Shown here: one piece after another, positions 1 to 8,679 of the stretch
How positions within the stretch are numbered: the first letter of the stretch is position 1
Layout: the number at the start of each line of letters is the position of its first letter
Assembly (NCBI GenBank): GCA_963824985.1
Contig: CAWGRQ010000012.1
Location: forward strand, 10,711-74,710
DNA: 64,000 nt
Direction of reading: 5' to 3'
Source: JAFNAG01 sp963824985
GTDB lineage: Bacteria; Acidobacteriota; UBA6911
Program-made: the position numbers and the translations under genes
Notes under the pieces: generated by a model
What the model saw: only the letters and a program-made list of their open reading frames with translations
What the model was told of the DNA's origin: nothing
Databases searched by the model: none

Positions 1-216
1 GGGAGCCTCGTGCTCGTCCAGATCAAACCGGATCAGAGCGCCGTACCGCTCCGTGGCGCCGCTGATGGTCCGGGCGGATGCGAGCAGCACCTTGTCGAAA
101 CTGTCCATAAGGGATCTTGTGAGCACTCCGTATACCCCGACGGCAAAAACCAGGAGCAGAATCGCCATGCCCCCCGTCATCCAGAAAAGCAGGCGGGCTC
201 GGATTGACAATGTCAT
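1..216 (-). CDS. Sensor histidine kinase, N-terminal fragment (cut by window edge)
   Basis: The first 72 codons of a minus-strand membrane protein run off the left edge. The start reads MTLSIRARLLFWMTGG, followed by a hydrophobic segment at about residues 14-34 and then an extracytoplasmic stretch (DSFDKVLLASARTISGA). This is the usual beginning of an OmpR-partner kinase: short basic N-terminus, first membrane helix, sensor loop. The ATG overlaps the stop of the upstream response regulator gene as ATGA, which points to translational coupling in one operon. The kinase core is outside the window, so the assignment rests on layout and the neighbouring regulator. Confidence 0.72.
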   Translation of the reverse strand, partial: MTLSIRARLLFWMTGGMAILLLVFAVGVYGVLTRSLMDSFDKVLLASARTISGATERYGALIRFDLDEHEAP

Positions 217-887
217 TTTGAGGCTCCCAATGAATATCCCCTGCCTCGCAGCGTATGGATCAGGGCCGGGCGGCCCGGGCGCTCGATCTTTCTGCGCAGG
301 TAGCCGACGTACACATCCACGACGTTGGAATCCGCCTCGGAATTGAATTCGTACACGTGCTCCCAGATGTCGGTCCGGCTGACGACTTCCCCCTGGCGCA
401 GAGCCAGATATTCCAGCAGCGCGTATTCGCGCGGCGTCAGATGAATCTCTTCCCGGCCGAGCCAGACCTTTTGCGCGGCGGTTTCAATGCGCAGGTCCGC
501 GACCTGGAGACACGGGTTTTTCACGCTGTATACCCGCCGGGCCAGTGCCCGGACCCGCGCCAGGAGTTCCTCGAGCGCGAAAGGTTTGACCAGGTAGTCG
601 TCCGCTCCCAGATCAAGCCCCTTCACGCGGTCCGACACCGCGTCTCTCGCCGTGAGCACCAGGACCGCCGCGGCGCGCCCCTCGCTGCGCAAGCGGCTGA
701 GGATTGAGAAACCGTCGACGCCCGGCAGCATCAGGTCGAGGACCACGACGTCGTAATCATTGCTGGTGGCATACCACAATCCTTCCTCGCCGTCGCCGGT
801 CTCGTCGACGGCGAAGCCCGCTTCACGGAGCCCTTTGACCACGGCCTTCCGTATCGGAGGGTAATCTTCGACCACCAGCACGCGCAT
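213..887 (-). CDS. OmpR/PhoB-family two-component response regulator
   Basis: A cytoplasmic DNA-binding regulator of 224 residues. The receiver domain (about 1-115) begins MRVLVVEDYPP and has acidic pocket residues E7/D8, phospho-acceptor D51 in VVVLDLMLPG, T79 in VLVLTARD and K101 in YLVKPF. The C-terminal winged helix (about 125-222) contains LTPREYALLEYLA and ends in the family-typical LIHTLRGRGYSL. An in-frame start 13 codons upstream exists, but the ATG at 887 has GGAGG four bases before it and begins exactly at the receiver fold. It overlaps the kinase gene by four bases. The ligand sensed and the target genes cannot be read from this window. Confidence 0.95.
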   Translation of the reverse strand: MRVLVVEDYPPIRKAVVKGLREAGFAVDETGDGEEGLWYATSNDYDVVVLDLMLPGVDGFSILSRLRSEGRAAAVLVLTARDAVSDRVKGLDLGADDYLVKPFALEELLARVRALARRVYSVKNPCLQVADLRIETAAQKVWLGREEIHLTPREYALLEYLALRQGEVVSRTDIWEHVYEFNSEADSNVVDVYVGYLRRKIERPGRPALIHTLRGRGYSLGASK

Positions 888-956
888 GCCGCCTCCGGAC
901 GCCGGTTCGCCTTCCTTCAACCCCATTCTGCACTCAAGCAGACCCGCGCATCCTCA

Positions 957-1248
957 GGGCCTGTCAATAAATAAAGGTTACACTTTGTCGCGAGCACCGT
1001 CGCACCTGCGGTGCTCCTGGGGCGGGCAGATGCAAGGCGCCGCGACGCAGGCGATGTGAGGACATCGTCGAGGAGCGGCAACGCCGCAGATGCCCGCCCG
1101 CCGCCGCGACCCTTCGGGCTGCGGCCCGCAGGCCCGCCTGCTGCGTTGCTCGCTCCTTATATACCACACCGGGTATGCTCGTCGTTCGCGCCTTGCCGGC
1201 CGGCCTGGGGGCCCCGGCAAAGTGCAACCTTTATTTATTGACAGGCCC
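957..1248 (-). repeat. Repeat element A: ~292-bp element with 31-nt inverted arms
   Basis: The outer arms at 957-987 and 1218-1248 are inverted repeats matching at 30 of 31 positions, beginning GGGCCTGTCAATAAATAAAG. The interior is GC-rich and contains smaller palindromes, for example CGATGT-4 nt-ACATCG at 1052-1067. The core is nearly the same, in opposite orientation, as the core of the element at 4687-4977, yet the arms of the two elements differ. It is flanked by TCA and TTA. Short open frames inside it lack ribosome sites and family resemblance, so I read it as non-coding. A non-autonomous mobile element or a structured RNA element are the main possibilities. The strand given is the one parallel to copies B and C. 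Confidence 0.85.
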
Positions 1249-1322
1249 TTAGCTCGCATTAGTCACGAAGCCGGACATCTCCGGACGCGGATGAACATGG
1301 AAGAACACGGATCGGATCCGCA
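1249..1322. repeat. Short dispersed repeat next to element A
   Basis: The stretch TTAGCTCGCATTAGTCACGA and the following 50 bases, ending in GGATCGGATCCG, resemble 47135-47198 (CTTAGCCCGCCTTATTCACG, then ending TTGGATCCG). Both contain a CACGAAGC..GACATC..GGACGC.GATGAAC pattern. No protein is encoded. The remainder of the gap to the next gene (to 1358) shows nothing else. Confidence 0.5.
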
Positions 1323-1358
1323 TTCATCCATGTCTTGTGGTGTCCGGGGGTCCGCTAT

Positions 1359-2087
1359 TTATGAATGATGCGGCTGGGGCTTGATTTTCTGCGCCTTCGC
1401 CAAAACAAAATCCGCGTCCTTGATCAGCCCCACGCCTGGCGCATATACCTTGTCTTCACTGCCGCTTTCGATGGCGCTCGATTCCCGTGTGTGCAGGCAG
1501 TTATTATAGACTCCGGCCGGCACCTTCGCCCCGCCGGTCACACTGATGACCTCGGCACGATCCATAGCCACCTTGGGCGCAATCTCCTGAAAATACCGGT
1601 CTCCGACAGCCGGTTTGCCGGGCAGCATCAGCCCGAAGCGGGCCCCGTTCACACCGGCGAGCCAGGCTCCTTCGTGACCGCTGATCTTGCCGCCTTTGTA
1701 CTCGTCTACCTCCTCGCCAAAGTAGTAGAGGTCGTTTGTGACCTTGTCGATGGCAAAATAGTTCCGCGATACCTCCGCGAGCTGGCCGCCTTCGGTTTCC
1801 CTCTCCTCCACAACCCGTGTCCTGACGCCGTCAACGACCTTCGTTTCGTCTAGAACCGTGACGATCAGGGTGTCCTTGCCGTTGGCTAACGTGAGGCGAT
1901 ATCCCGGTTCGAGAATGAAAAATGGATTCCGGCCGGTGTCCGACAGGTTGGATCTGTCGACCGGGAACGAATCCCGCCAGGCGGGCCCACCGGCCTTCTG
2001 CTTTGCCTGCATTGCCGGGACTTGATCTGAAGTGATGCAGATCGCCGCCAGAAGCATCAACGGGCCGATTCCATGCACTTGAGACAT
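1359..2087 (-). CDS. Conserved exported protein of unknown function
   Basis: A 242-residue protein with an N-terminal hydrophobic segment (MLLAAICITSDQVPAMQA, about 11-28) that looks like a signal peptide, then a soluble domain beginning near FILEPGYRLTLANGKDTLIV. The body is rich in beta-strand-like segments (TVLDETKVVDGVRTRVVEE; NYFAIDKVTNDLYYFGEEVD). I recognise it as a type of secreted protein seen next to diverse genes but know no function. The start at 2087 was chosen over in-frame upstream starts because GGGAGG lies about nine bases before it and the signal peptide begins there. The 142-bp gap to the upstream WD40 gene, on the same strand, could still allow co-transcription. Confidence 0.75.
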   Translation of the reverse strand: MSQVHGIGPLMLLAAICITSDQVPAMQAKQKAGGPAWRDSFPVDRSNLSDTGRNPFFILEPGYRLTLANGKDTLIVTVLDETKVVDGVRTRVVEERETEGGQLAEVSRNYFAIDKVTNDLYYFGEEVDEYKGGKISGHEGAWLAGVNGARFGLMLPGKPAVGDRYFQEIAPKVAMDRAEVISVTGGAKVPAGVYNNCLHTRESSAIESGSEDKVYAPGVGLIKDADFVLAKAQKIKPQPHHS

Positions 2088-2229
2088 CGGATTTTCCTCC
2101 CACAAGAATTTGCCCCAATTTCCTGACCGCCCGCCTGTTTGCAAACATCTGCCATGCTGCACCTTGAAAAATGAGAGGAGCATGAGAACCGGGGATTGAA
2201 GATCCGCGCACGAGTGCATGCCCGGGCGG

Positions 2230-4518
2230 TTACATTCCGGAGGGCGATAGAATTCTCCCCTCCCAGCTCTTTGTGTCCCATACCAACAGGGAGTTGTTCG
2301 TGCAGCCGCAAGCGAGCAGGCTTCCATCCGGAGAATAGCTCATGACCATGAAGGTCTCCAGGAAACCGTAAGTGGCGCGAGACCACGTCCCGGAGCGCAG
2401 GTCTCCCCGTCCGGAAACCAACACGCCGATCAGTTTCCTCTTTTTGACATCCCATCTCCTCAGGCTTTGAGTCCCTCCGCTGATCAATTCCATTCCGTCC
2501 GGAGAAAAGCACAGGCTTCGCACAGGGCCATTGGGATCCCAGAATTTTTTGCTGGTACGACGCCGCGCAACGTCCCAGATGATGATGGCTGAGTCCTCGC
2601 CGCAGCTTGCCAATGAGTTTCGGTCGGCGCCGAATGCCACGCCAATTACCCTTTTTGAGTGCCCTTTAAATACCTGGAGTGGAAGTCCCGAACTCAAGTC
2701 CCACAGCCTTACGGTTTTGTCATTGCCGCCGCTTGCAAGAACAGAGATATCACGCGAGAAGGCGACGGAGTTGACGGGGCCTGTGTGCCCCGTCAAGACA
2801 AACTGCGGTTCGGAATGCCCCTTGCGCCATACGCAGATGCTGCCATCCTCCGCCCCGGCAGCCAACCAGTCGCCGCCGGCCGAAAAGGCCAGGGAGGCAG
2901 GCTGTCCGGCAAGGCCTTTCAGCTGATACGAGGTCGCACCGCCCGCCATTTCCGAAACCACCACCGAGGCTCCGTCCCCCGGTTGAGCCGTCGCGCCGGA
3001 TTCCGAGAGCGCGATCGGGTATGAACGGGCGACAGCCGTTCTCTCGATCTCGTCCCCCTTGACCGGATCCCAGAGTCTGAGGACGCCGTCGTCGCCGGCG
3101 CAGGCGAGTGCCCGGCTCCCGGGAAGAAAGGAGAGCGCGAGAATCCGATGTGCCGAAACCATTCTGCCCCGTGGCGGGCCTTCCGGCGCCGGTTGATTCG
3201 GGATTCGATCGGGGGGTGCTGAAGCCGTGCCGGCCGAGCCGATCGTGTGGGCGCTCTTGACTGCGCCGGTGCGCAGGTCGTAGAGCGTCAGTACGTTGCC
3301 GTTGAAGCTGGCCAGGAGGTCCTGTTTCGGCACCAGCTTCCCGGCAAGGTACGCTCTGTCTGCTTCGATGCGCCGCTCGGGGACGCCACTGTCATCCAGA
3401 ATGTATATTCTGCCGGTCCCGCTCCCCGATTCGTGCCAAATCGCCGGGGCATTTACAAACGCAGGGTAGTTGCGAAATCCGGTGCTCACCACGACCTTGC
3501 CGCTATCCGAAAATGCGAGCCATCCAATGGGGATCGGCAGGTTCTTGATGCTCCGTACGAATTTGCGTTGTACGATGTCATATATTCTGGTGAGGAAATT
3601 TCCGGACCATGGGCTGAAATCATAAACCAGGAGGCGCCCATCGCTGGAAAAGGCCAGCGGGCGCGCGGATTCAGGATAACCCTTCTGGATGGTGCGCATC
3701 AGCGCTCCCGCAGCAGCATCATAAATTCTGACTTCCCCATGATTAACGCGATCCTTGTCGCTCAGGAGCAGCGAGAACGCCACCACACTGCCCGATGGGG
3801 AAAATGTAAAATAAAATCCCTGCAACGCGCGGGATTTGCGTTCCGGCAGAACCGATGTCAGGCGTTCGGCGAAGATGTTCCACAGGAACAGGTCGTCAAC
3901 GGAGACGGAACGATTTGGCCCGAGAATGCCCGGTTGCCTTGGTCTGTCGGGGTCGGCCCGGCTTGCGACGGCTACCAGTGTCCCGTCGGCGGTGTAGGCC
4001 AAATCGTGAACCGCATCGACGCGAGGCTCGGTCAAAATTGTTGAAATGGCGCCGGTTGCCACCTTGATGATGAAAATCTCCACAAACCGGTCCTGCGGCA
4101 CACCGATAGGCGAAAGGTACCGGCAGTTGCTCCGGGCAACCGCCAAATCTGTCCCCTCATGGGAGAACGCGAGGGCGGTAGCCCCCGGCTGGATCGCCAA
4201 CGTAGTGGCCTGCCAATTTGCCGTGTCCAACAGGACAATCCGGTCCCCTGACACCAGCGCTCCAAGCCTGCCATCCTGCGAGAAGGCCATACCGGAGAAT
4301 TGCTGGATTCCAGGAGGCCGCACAGGAGGCTGGAAAGGCATGTCCCTCAAGCGCTGATCTTGTGACGAAGCTCCCAGAGGAGATGTGACGACCAGGAGCA
4401 TGAGCAGGCATGCCCGCGCTCCAGCAGGAGTCTTGCACTGAAGTCGAGGCGCCGGCCGCGCCAGCCTGTTGACACGATGTGCGATCTGAGCTTCTGCGCG
4501 CACGAATAACTCTCTCAC
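2230..4518 (-). CDS. Exported WD40-repeat beta-propeller protein
   Basis: About 762 residues with a hydrophobic stretch (ACLLMLLVVTSPLGASSQ, about 36-53) likely acting as a signal peptide after a long basic leader. Two propellers can be seen: an N-terminal half with TolB/YncE-like blades (ALAFSHEGTDLAVARS, LAFSSDGRLLVYDF) and a C-terminal half with canonical WD40 blades ending in LRLWDP, ICVWRK, VRLWDLSS, IIIWDVAR and LLVWDTKS, with GHTGPVNSVAFS and GHSKRVIGVAF motifs. WD40 propellers are scaffolds and no catalytic residues are evident. The start is a GTG at 4518; a second GTG six codons in is also possible because the ribosome site is poorly placed. Partners are unknown. Confidence 0.88.
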   Translation of the reverse strand: MRELFVRAEAQIAHRVNRLARPAPRLQCKTPAGARACLLMLLVVTSPLGASSQDQRLRDMPFQPPVRPPGIQQFSGMAFSQDGRLGALVSGDRIVLLDTANWQATTLAIQPGATALAFSHEGTDLAVARSNCRYLSPIGVPQDRFVEIFIIKVATGAISTILTEPRVDAVHDLAYTADGTLVAVASRADPDRPRQPGILGPNRSVSVDDLFLWNIFAERLTSVLPERKSRALQGFYFTFSPSGSVVAFSLLLSDKDRVNHGEVRIYDAAAGALMRTIQKGYPESARPLAFSSDGRLLVYDFSPWSGNFLTRIYDIVQRKFVRSIKNLPIPIGWLAFSDSGKVVVSTGFRNYPAFVNAPAIWHESGSGTGRIYILDDSGVPERRIEADRAYLAGKLVPKQDLLASFNGNVLTLYDLRTGAVKSAHTIGSAGTASAPPDRIPNQPAPEGPPRGRMVSAHRILALSFLPGSRALACAGDDGVLRLWDPVKGDEIERTAVARSYPIALSESGATAQPGDGASVVVSEMAGGATSYQLKGLAGQPASLAFSAGGDWLAAGAEDGSICVWRKGHSEPQFVLTGHTGPVNSVAFSRDISVLASGGNDKTVRLWDLSSGLPLQVFKGHSKRVIGVAFGADRNSLASCGEDSAIIIWDVARRRTSKKFWDPNGPVRSLCFSPDGMELISGGTQSLRRWDVKKRKLIGVLVSGRGDLRSGTWSRATYGFLETFMVMSYSPDGSLLACGCTNNSLLVWDTKSWEGRILSPSGM

Positions 4519-4686
4519 TCCGGGTTAATGTGTTCCCGTTGCCGGGTGCAAGCAGGATAACACCGGTTGGAGTGCAGGTCATCCCGAAATAGCCTCGTGC
4601 TTCGACCAGACTGCCCGGGGAATATCGAAGCAGTGGCGCCTGAACGTCAGGGCGCAGTATGGCTTGAGGACCATTTTCCCCTGTTA

Positions 4687-4977
4687 GGGCCTGTGACGAA
4701 ATAAGTGGCGCACTTCGCTGCCGGCCCCCAGGCGCGCTGGCAAGGCGTGAGCGACGAGCATACCGGGTAGTATGTGAGGAGCGATCAACGCAGCCAGCGG
4801 GCCTGCGGGCCGCAGCCCGAAGGGGCGCGGCGGCGGGCGGGCATCTGCTTCGTTGCCGCTCCTCGACGATGTCCTCACATCGCCTGCGTCGCGGCGCCTT
4901 GCATCTGCCCGTCCCAGGAGCACCGCAGGTGCGACGGTGCTCGCGCCGAAGTGTGTCACTTATTTCGTCACAGGCCC
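4687..4977 (+). repeat. Repeat element B: ~291-bp element with inverted arms
   Basis: The outer 31-nt arms start GGGCCTGTGACGAAATAAGT and match in inverted orientation at 29 of 31 positions. The two mismatches are G against A, which pair as G-U in a plus-strand RNA. The core is close to identical to the reverse complement of element A (957-1248), with inner palindrome CGATGT-cctc-ACATCG at 4867-4882. The element is flanked on both sides by TTA (4684-4686 and 4978-4980), a possible 3-bp target duplication. The rest of the 4519-5250 gap holds no gene that I can support. Confidence 0.87.
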
Positions 4978-5250
4978 TTAGTGCTTGAGTTACCGAAGCG
5001 ATGGAAGTATGCTGAGGGCACATTCGCTTCTGTTACTGCGATTTGAGTGGCCGTTCAAATGCGGTTGTCTGCTCATGCGAGTATTTTCTTCCTGGTCACG
5101 TTGCTGTCGGCTCCTCACTTCATGACATAAGAGGATGAAACTCAATCACGGCCGGGACCGTCACCCACCCCGGCCATGCGAACCAAACCGGTTCATCGAC
5201 AATATTTGTTATCGGCAATTTCTATCAATCTTGAAATGGAGGGCGCTGGT

Positions 5251-8148
5251 ATGAGAATTACTGCGCGCACGATTCTTGTCTTTGCGCTGGTTCTTGCTTA
5301 TTCGATGTTGCTTTCGCAGCAGGGACTGGTGAACACCGAATTCACCGCGCTCGTGACGGATCGCAGCCCGCTGGCTTTGAGCGATCGTTTTGGACCCCCT
5401 AGCCTCTCACGGCTTACCGACCAGGGTGACATCTATCTGAATGCCGGTAGTACGGCCTTGTTCCGCTGGACGGCGAGTGCCGGCCTTACCCGTCTGCTTC
5501 AGGGATCGGACCCTCATCCCGGATTTCCTGGCACCGTATGTGACGTTGTAGGTTCGGGTCTCGTGGCCAACTCCCTGGGTCATACTGCCATGATCAACTA
5601 TTTCGCCCAAAGGGGGGTGCGCGGGCCGCGCGGCATCTTTGTGTACGATGGCGCCAGGTTCACACCGGTGGCCATGCGTTACAATCCCGCGCCGGACGTA
5701 CCGAACAAGGTTTTTGACAACTTCTCGCAATTCAGGATCAACAATGCGGACAAGGTGGCATTTGTGGTGGGCTTCGAACCCTATCCGATCGGAGGTGCAG
5801 GTCTCTTTGTCGGTTCTCCGGGCGGCATCCCGGCAAAGATAGCGGCCGTCGGAGAGGATGCTCCCTCTGCGGTCGGAGGCACTTACGCGAGCCTGAACCT
5901 CATGGGCTTCAACGATGACGGCCAGATAGCATTCGGGGCCGACATCGCCGGCGGCATGACGCCGCGCGCGATCTTCATCACCACCCCGGCCGGCATTGCC
6001 AAGGTGGCCGCCACAGGCGATCCGGCGCCAGGGACCGATGCGATCGGCACGCTCAATCTGCCGGGTGGGGGGAACCTCAATTCCAGCGGAGAAATCGCTT
6101 TCGTCAGCAACGTGTCCTATTCCGGAAACAATCCCTATCCGTATCCATACCCCTTCAATAGAGGCATTTGGGTTTACTCCGGCGGCGTTCTGAACAAACT
6201 CGTTACCAATGCCGATGACATGAACGGTCTGACCGGGCAGTACGGTAATTCGATTACCCTACGGGGATTCGACGCGGACGGGGAGGTTCTGTTCAGCAGT
6301 AACCCGGCGGGGACCGACTATCCGCCTACTCCTACCCATGCGCTGTTCCTCAAGATGATAGGTGAAGTTGCCAGCCTGGTCTTCAAGGCCGGGGACCCTG
6401 TCCCGACCCGTCAGACCGACCAGTACAACCAGACGCAAAATGCACAGCTGAATGAAAATGGTGATGTCGCGTTTCAGGCTTCCCTCCAGGGTGGCTCCAT
6501 CCCCTACGGCTGGTTTTTCCTGGGGAGCAGTGCCACGACCCCGATTCCGGTCGCTCTTGAAGGTCAACCTACGCCGGCGGGAGGGACATACGGCATTGCC
6601 GGGAAGTTGGGAGCGGGCATGCTGAATGTCGAGGGGAAGATTGCCTTCCTGGCTGACCTCCGGGGCCCCAACGAAACGGCAGTATTTCTCTGGAAACCGC
6701 CGGCCCAGGGTCAGGCAGGCGGCGTGCAAACCATCATGACCACTGCCGATTCCATCCCTGCGGGTGCAAATACAATCGTGCGCACGTTCACCCCTGGCGC
6801 CGGGGACGGCATGCTGGTTTTTAATGCCAACAAGGCAGGCGGTCGCGCGACGATCTTCGCGCGTTTTCTGACTTCGCCCAAGGAGGAGTTCATCCCGATC
6901 GTTACGGCCGGCGATATTGTCCCCGGCGGCAACGGGCGCTTCTGGCTGGCCGGAGGTTCCTCCCTGGTCAATGATAATGAAGAGTATGCCTTCCAGGCCG
7001 GCATCGTCGGGCCGGCATATCCCGGATCAGGAATCTACACCTGGAAGCCGGAGTACGGCCTGCGCAAGGTGGTGACAACCGGAGACCTGGCTCCAGGCGT
7101 TCAGGAGGGCCAGTTCACGTCCCTTTCCCTCGTGCAAGTGACCCCGAACCGGATCAACGGCCTGGGGCAGGTCGCTTTTTATGGCCAGACGGATGGCATG
7201 ACCATGCCCGGGTTTTCGGTGCCGAGCGGTATTTTCGTTGGCTCCGCCGGCAAACCCCTTACGGCCATCGCGCGTTCCGGCGATGACTCCCCGCTGGGCG
7301 GAGGCGGGTATTTTATCAATTTTTCCTCGACGGTCTCGCTCAACGAAAGCGGTACTGTCGCTTTCCGTGCAATCACCCGGCAATCGCCCAATTTGCAGTA
7401 CCCTGGGATTTTTGCCGGCAACGGCTCCGCCCCTCCCGCGAAGGTAGCGGCGCAGAATGATCTCATCGACGGTGACTTCGGGCAGGTCAACACTGTGCCA
7501 AGCACATTTTTGCTCAATAACGCGGGCCAGGTGGCATATGTCGCCGGCTTGAGGAACGGAACCACGCCGGAGGCGATCTTCCTCCGCAGGCCTGAAGATC
7601 CACCGGCTCCGGTTGTGTGGGTCGGCCAGGATGTTCCGGGCCTCGTCGGATGGAGATTCAGCGACTTCCGGGAGGCCGATTTCGATTTGAATCATCGTGG
7701 CGATCTTTCTTTCTGGGCCCAGATTACCGATGGAGCAGCCGTCAGTTACGGTCAGTTCCTCCGGTTTGCGAATGGACAGATCAGCCCAAGGCTATTGCGG
7801 GGGCAGTCGCTGCCGGGCGGCGGATATGCATCCGACATTGGCATCAACATCAATAACATAGTCAGGGAATGCTCATCGCTCACCGAAAGCGGCGAGCTGC
7901 GCAGTATTGCCACATTCGTGACGGGCGCTCAAAGGATGTACTACCAGGCGGCGGTCACGCCGGCGGGTGTTGTGCGCAAGCTGTTGATGAGCGGCGACAT
8001 GATTCCCGGCATCGGCGGTGGTTACATAGGCCTGATATTCCAGATGGCCACCGTGAACTCACGCGGTGAGTACTTCAACACGGTCATGATCGTGGAGGGC
8101 CAGGCGAAGTGGGCCATCGTCTGGAACGGAACCGCAAAGAAAAAATAG
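5251..8148 (+). CDS. Exported tandem NxxGxxAF-repeat protein
   Basis: A 965-residue secreted protein built from about eleven repeats whose hallmark is N-x-x-G-x-x-A-F: FNDDGQIAFGAD, LNSSGEIAFVSN, LNENGDVAFQAS, LNVEGKIAFLAD, INGLGQVAFYGQ, LNESGTVAFRAI, LNNAGQVAYVAG. Each is followed by segments such as GDPAPGT or GEDAPSAVGGTY. This matches the repeat family known as choice-of-anchor tandem NxxGxxAF proteins. The fold is probably a beta-propeller or beta-solenoid; function unknown. The signal peptide is MRITARTILVFALVLAYSMLLS. The ATG at 5251 is preferred over an upstream one at 5176 because GGAGGG lies eight bases before it. The gene stands alone and ends in a strong terminator. Confidence 0.85.
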   Translation: MRITARTILVFALVLAYSMLLSQQGLVNTEFTALVTDRSPLALSDRFGPPSLSRLTDQGDIYLNAGSTALFRWTASAGLTRLLQGSDPHPGFPGTVCDVVGSGLVANSLGHTAMINYFAQRGVRGPRGIFVYDGARFTPVAMRYNPAPDVPNKVFDNFSQFRINNADKVAFVVGFEPYPIGGAGLFVGSPGGIPAKIAAVGEDAPSAVGGTYASLNLMGFNDDGQIAFGADIAGGMTPRAIFITTPAGIAKVAATGDPAPGTDAIGTLNLPGGGNLNSSGEIAFVSNVSYSGNNPYPYPYPFNRGIWVYSGGVLNKLVTNADDMNGLTGQYGNSITLRGFDADGEVLFSSNPAGTDYPPTPTHALFLKMIGEVASLVFKAGDPVPTRQTDQYNQTQNAQLNENGDVAFQASLQGGSIPYGWFFLGSSATTPIPVALEGQPTPAGGTYGIAGKLGAGMLNVEGKIAFLADLRGPNETAVFLWKPPAQGQAGGVQTIMTTADSIPAGANTIVRTFTPGAGDGMLVFNANKAGGRATIFARFLTSPKEEFIPIVTAGDIVPGGNGRFWLAGGSSLVNDNEEYAFQAGIVGPAYPGSGIYTWKPEYGLRKVVTTGDLAPGVQEGQFTSLSLVQVTPNRINGLGQVAFYGQTDGMTMPGFSVPSGIFVGSAGKPLTAIARSGDDSPLGGGGYFINFSSTVSLNESGTVAFRAITRQSPNLQYPGIFAGNGSAPPAKVAAQNDLIDGDFGQVNTVPSTFLLNNAGQVAYVAGLRNGTTPEAIFLRRPEDPPAPVVWVGQDVPGLVGWRFSDFREADFDLNHRGDLSFWAQITDGAAVSYGQFLRFANGQISPRLLRGQSLPGGGYASDIGININNIVRECSSLTESGELRSIATFVTGAQRMYYQAAVTPAGVVRKLLMSGDMIPGIGGGYIGLIFQMATVNSRGEYFNTVMIVEGQAKWAIVWNGTAKKK

Positions 8149-8159
8149 GGGATCGCGCT

Positions 8160-8200
8160 CGGGGACGTCGCCACGTTCGGGCGACGTCCCCGCTTTTTTT
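8160..8200 (+). terminator. Rho-independent terminator of the NxxGxxAF gene
   Basis: Twelve bases after the stop codon a perfect stem GGGGACGTCGCC / GGCGACGTCCCC (with one more C-G pair outside) closes a short loop and is followed by CGC and seven T residues (8194-8200). This is a textbook intrinsic terminator. Confidence 0.93.
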
Positions 8201-8478
8201 CCATTCGGATGCCCCTTCTCGCCGCGCGGCACCCCGCCCCGGAGGGGCGCCGGACAATAGCCGGGGGCGCGAGCCCCCGGATAGGAAATTGCATTAAAGG
8301 AGCTCCGGCAGGGGCGAAGGACCTTGCAGGCCAATGGTTTTCTGTCGCCCTTCCGGGGCTCGATGCTCGGTTTCCGGCCGACCCCGGGCTTGCGCCCCGA
8401 TACCGATACCGACCCTGAAGGTTGTCGCCTTTTCCGCTATTTTCGGAGCAGCTCCTCATGAGCCATGGCGCACCCGGT
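8201..8478. other. Non-coding spacer with GC-rich hairpins
   Basis: No convincing gene. It contains CCGGGGGC-GCGA-GCCCCCGG at 8261-8280, a perfect 8-bp stem with a GCGA tetraloop, and a GCCCCGGAGGGGC palindrome just before it. The phrase CTATTTTCGGAGCAG near 8438 recurs at the right end of the repeat at 8479-8591, suggesting a partial older copy of that repeat's end. Confidence 0.6.
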
Positions 8479-8591
8479 GACGCATGAAAATCTTTTGGCT
8501 TTGCGACTTTGCGTCTTGGCGTCCTTGCGTTGATTTTTTTTAACGCAATGACGCAAGGGCGCGAGGGCGCAAAGAGCTATTTTCGGAGCAG
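8479..8591. repeat. 113-bp dispersed repeat D1 (imperfect palindrome around a T-run)
   Basis: It starts GACGCATGAAAATCTTTTGG and ends TATTTTCGGAGCAG. The middle is an imperfect inverted repeat (CTTTGCG...GCGTT, eight T, AACGC...CGCAAAG). The same 113 bases occur at 14717-14829 with a single A/G difference. A more diverged relative with the CTTTGCG/CGCAAAG theme lies at 43690-43822. No coding frame is apparent. 8592-8679 holds nothing recognisable. Confidence 0.85.
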
Positions 8592-8679
8592 AAAATGGTC
8601 AGATGCTTCCTCACGCCGCGCGTCTTCCGGATTTTTTCGTGGGCTCGGCACTCGATTCTGAAAAGGGCACGGTCAGGAT

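Noticed and set aside
964..1259. Several 75-93-codon frames within repeat A, and similar ones in B
   Set aside because: They come from the palindromic GC-rich core, occur on both strands, and have no ribosome sites.
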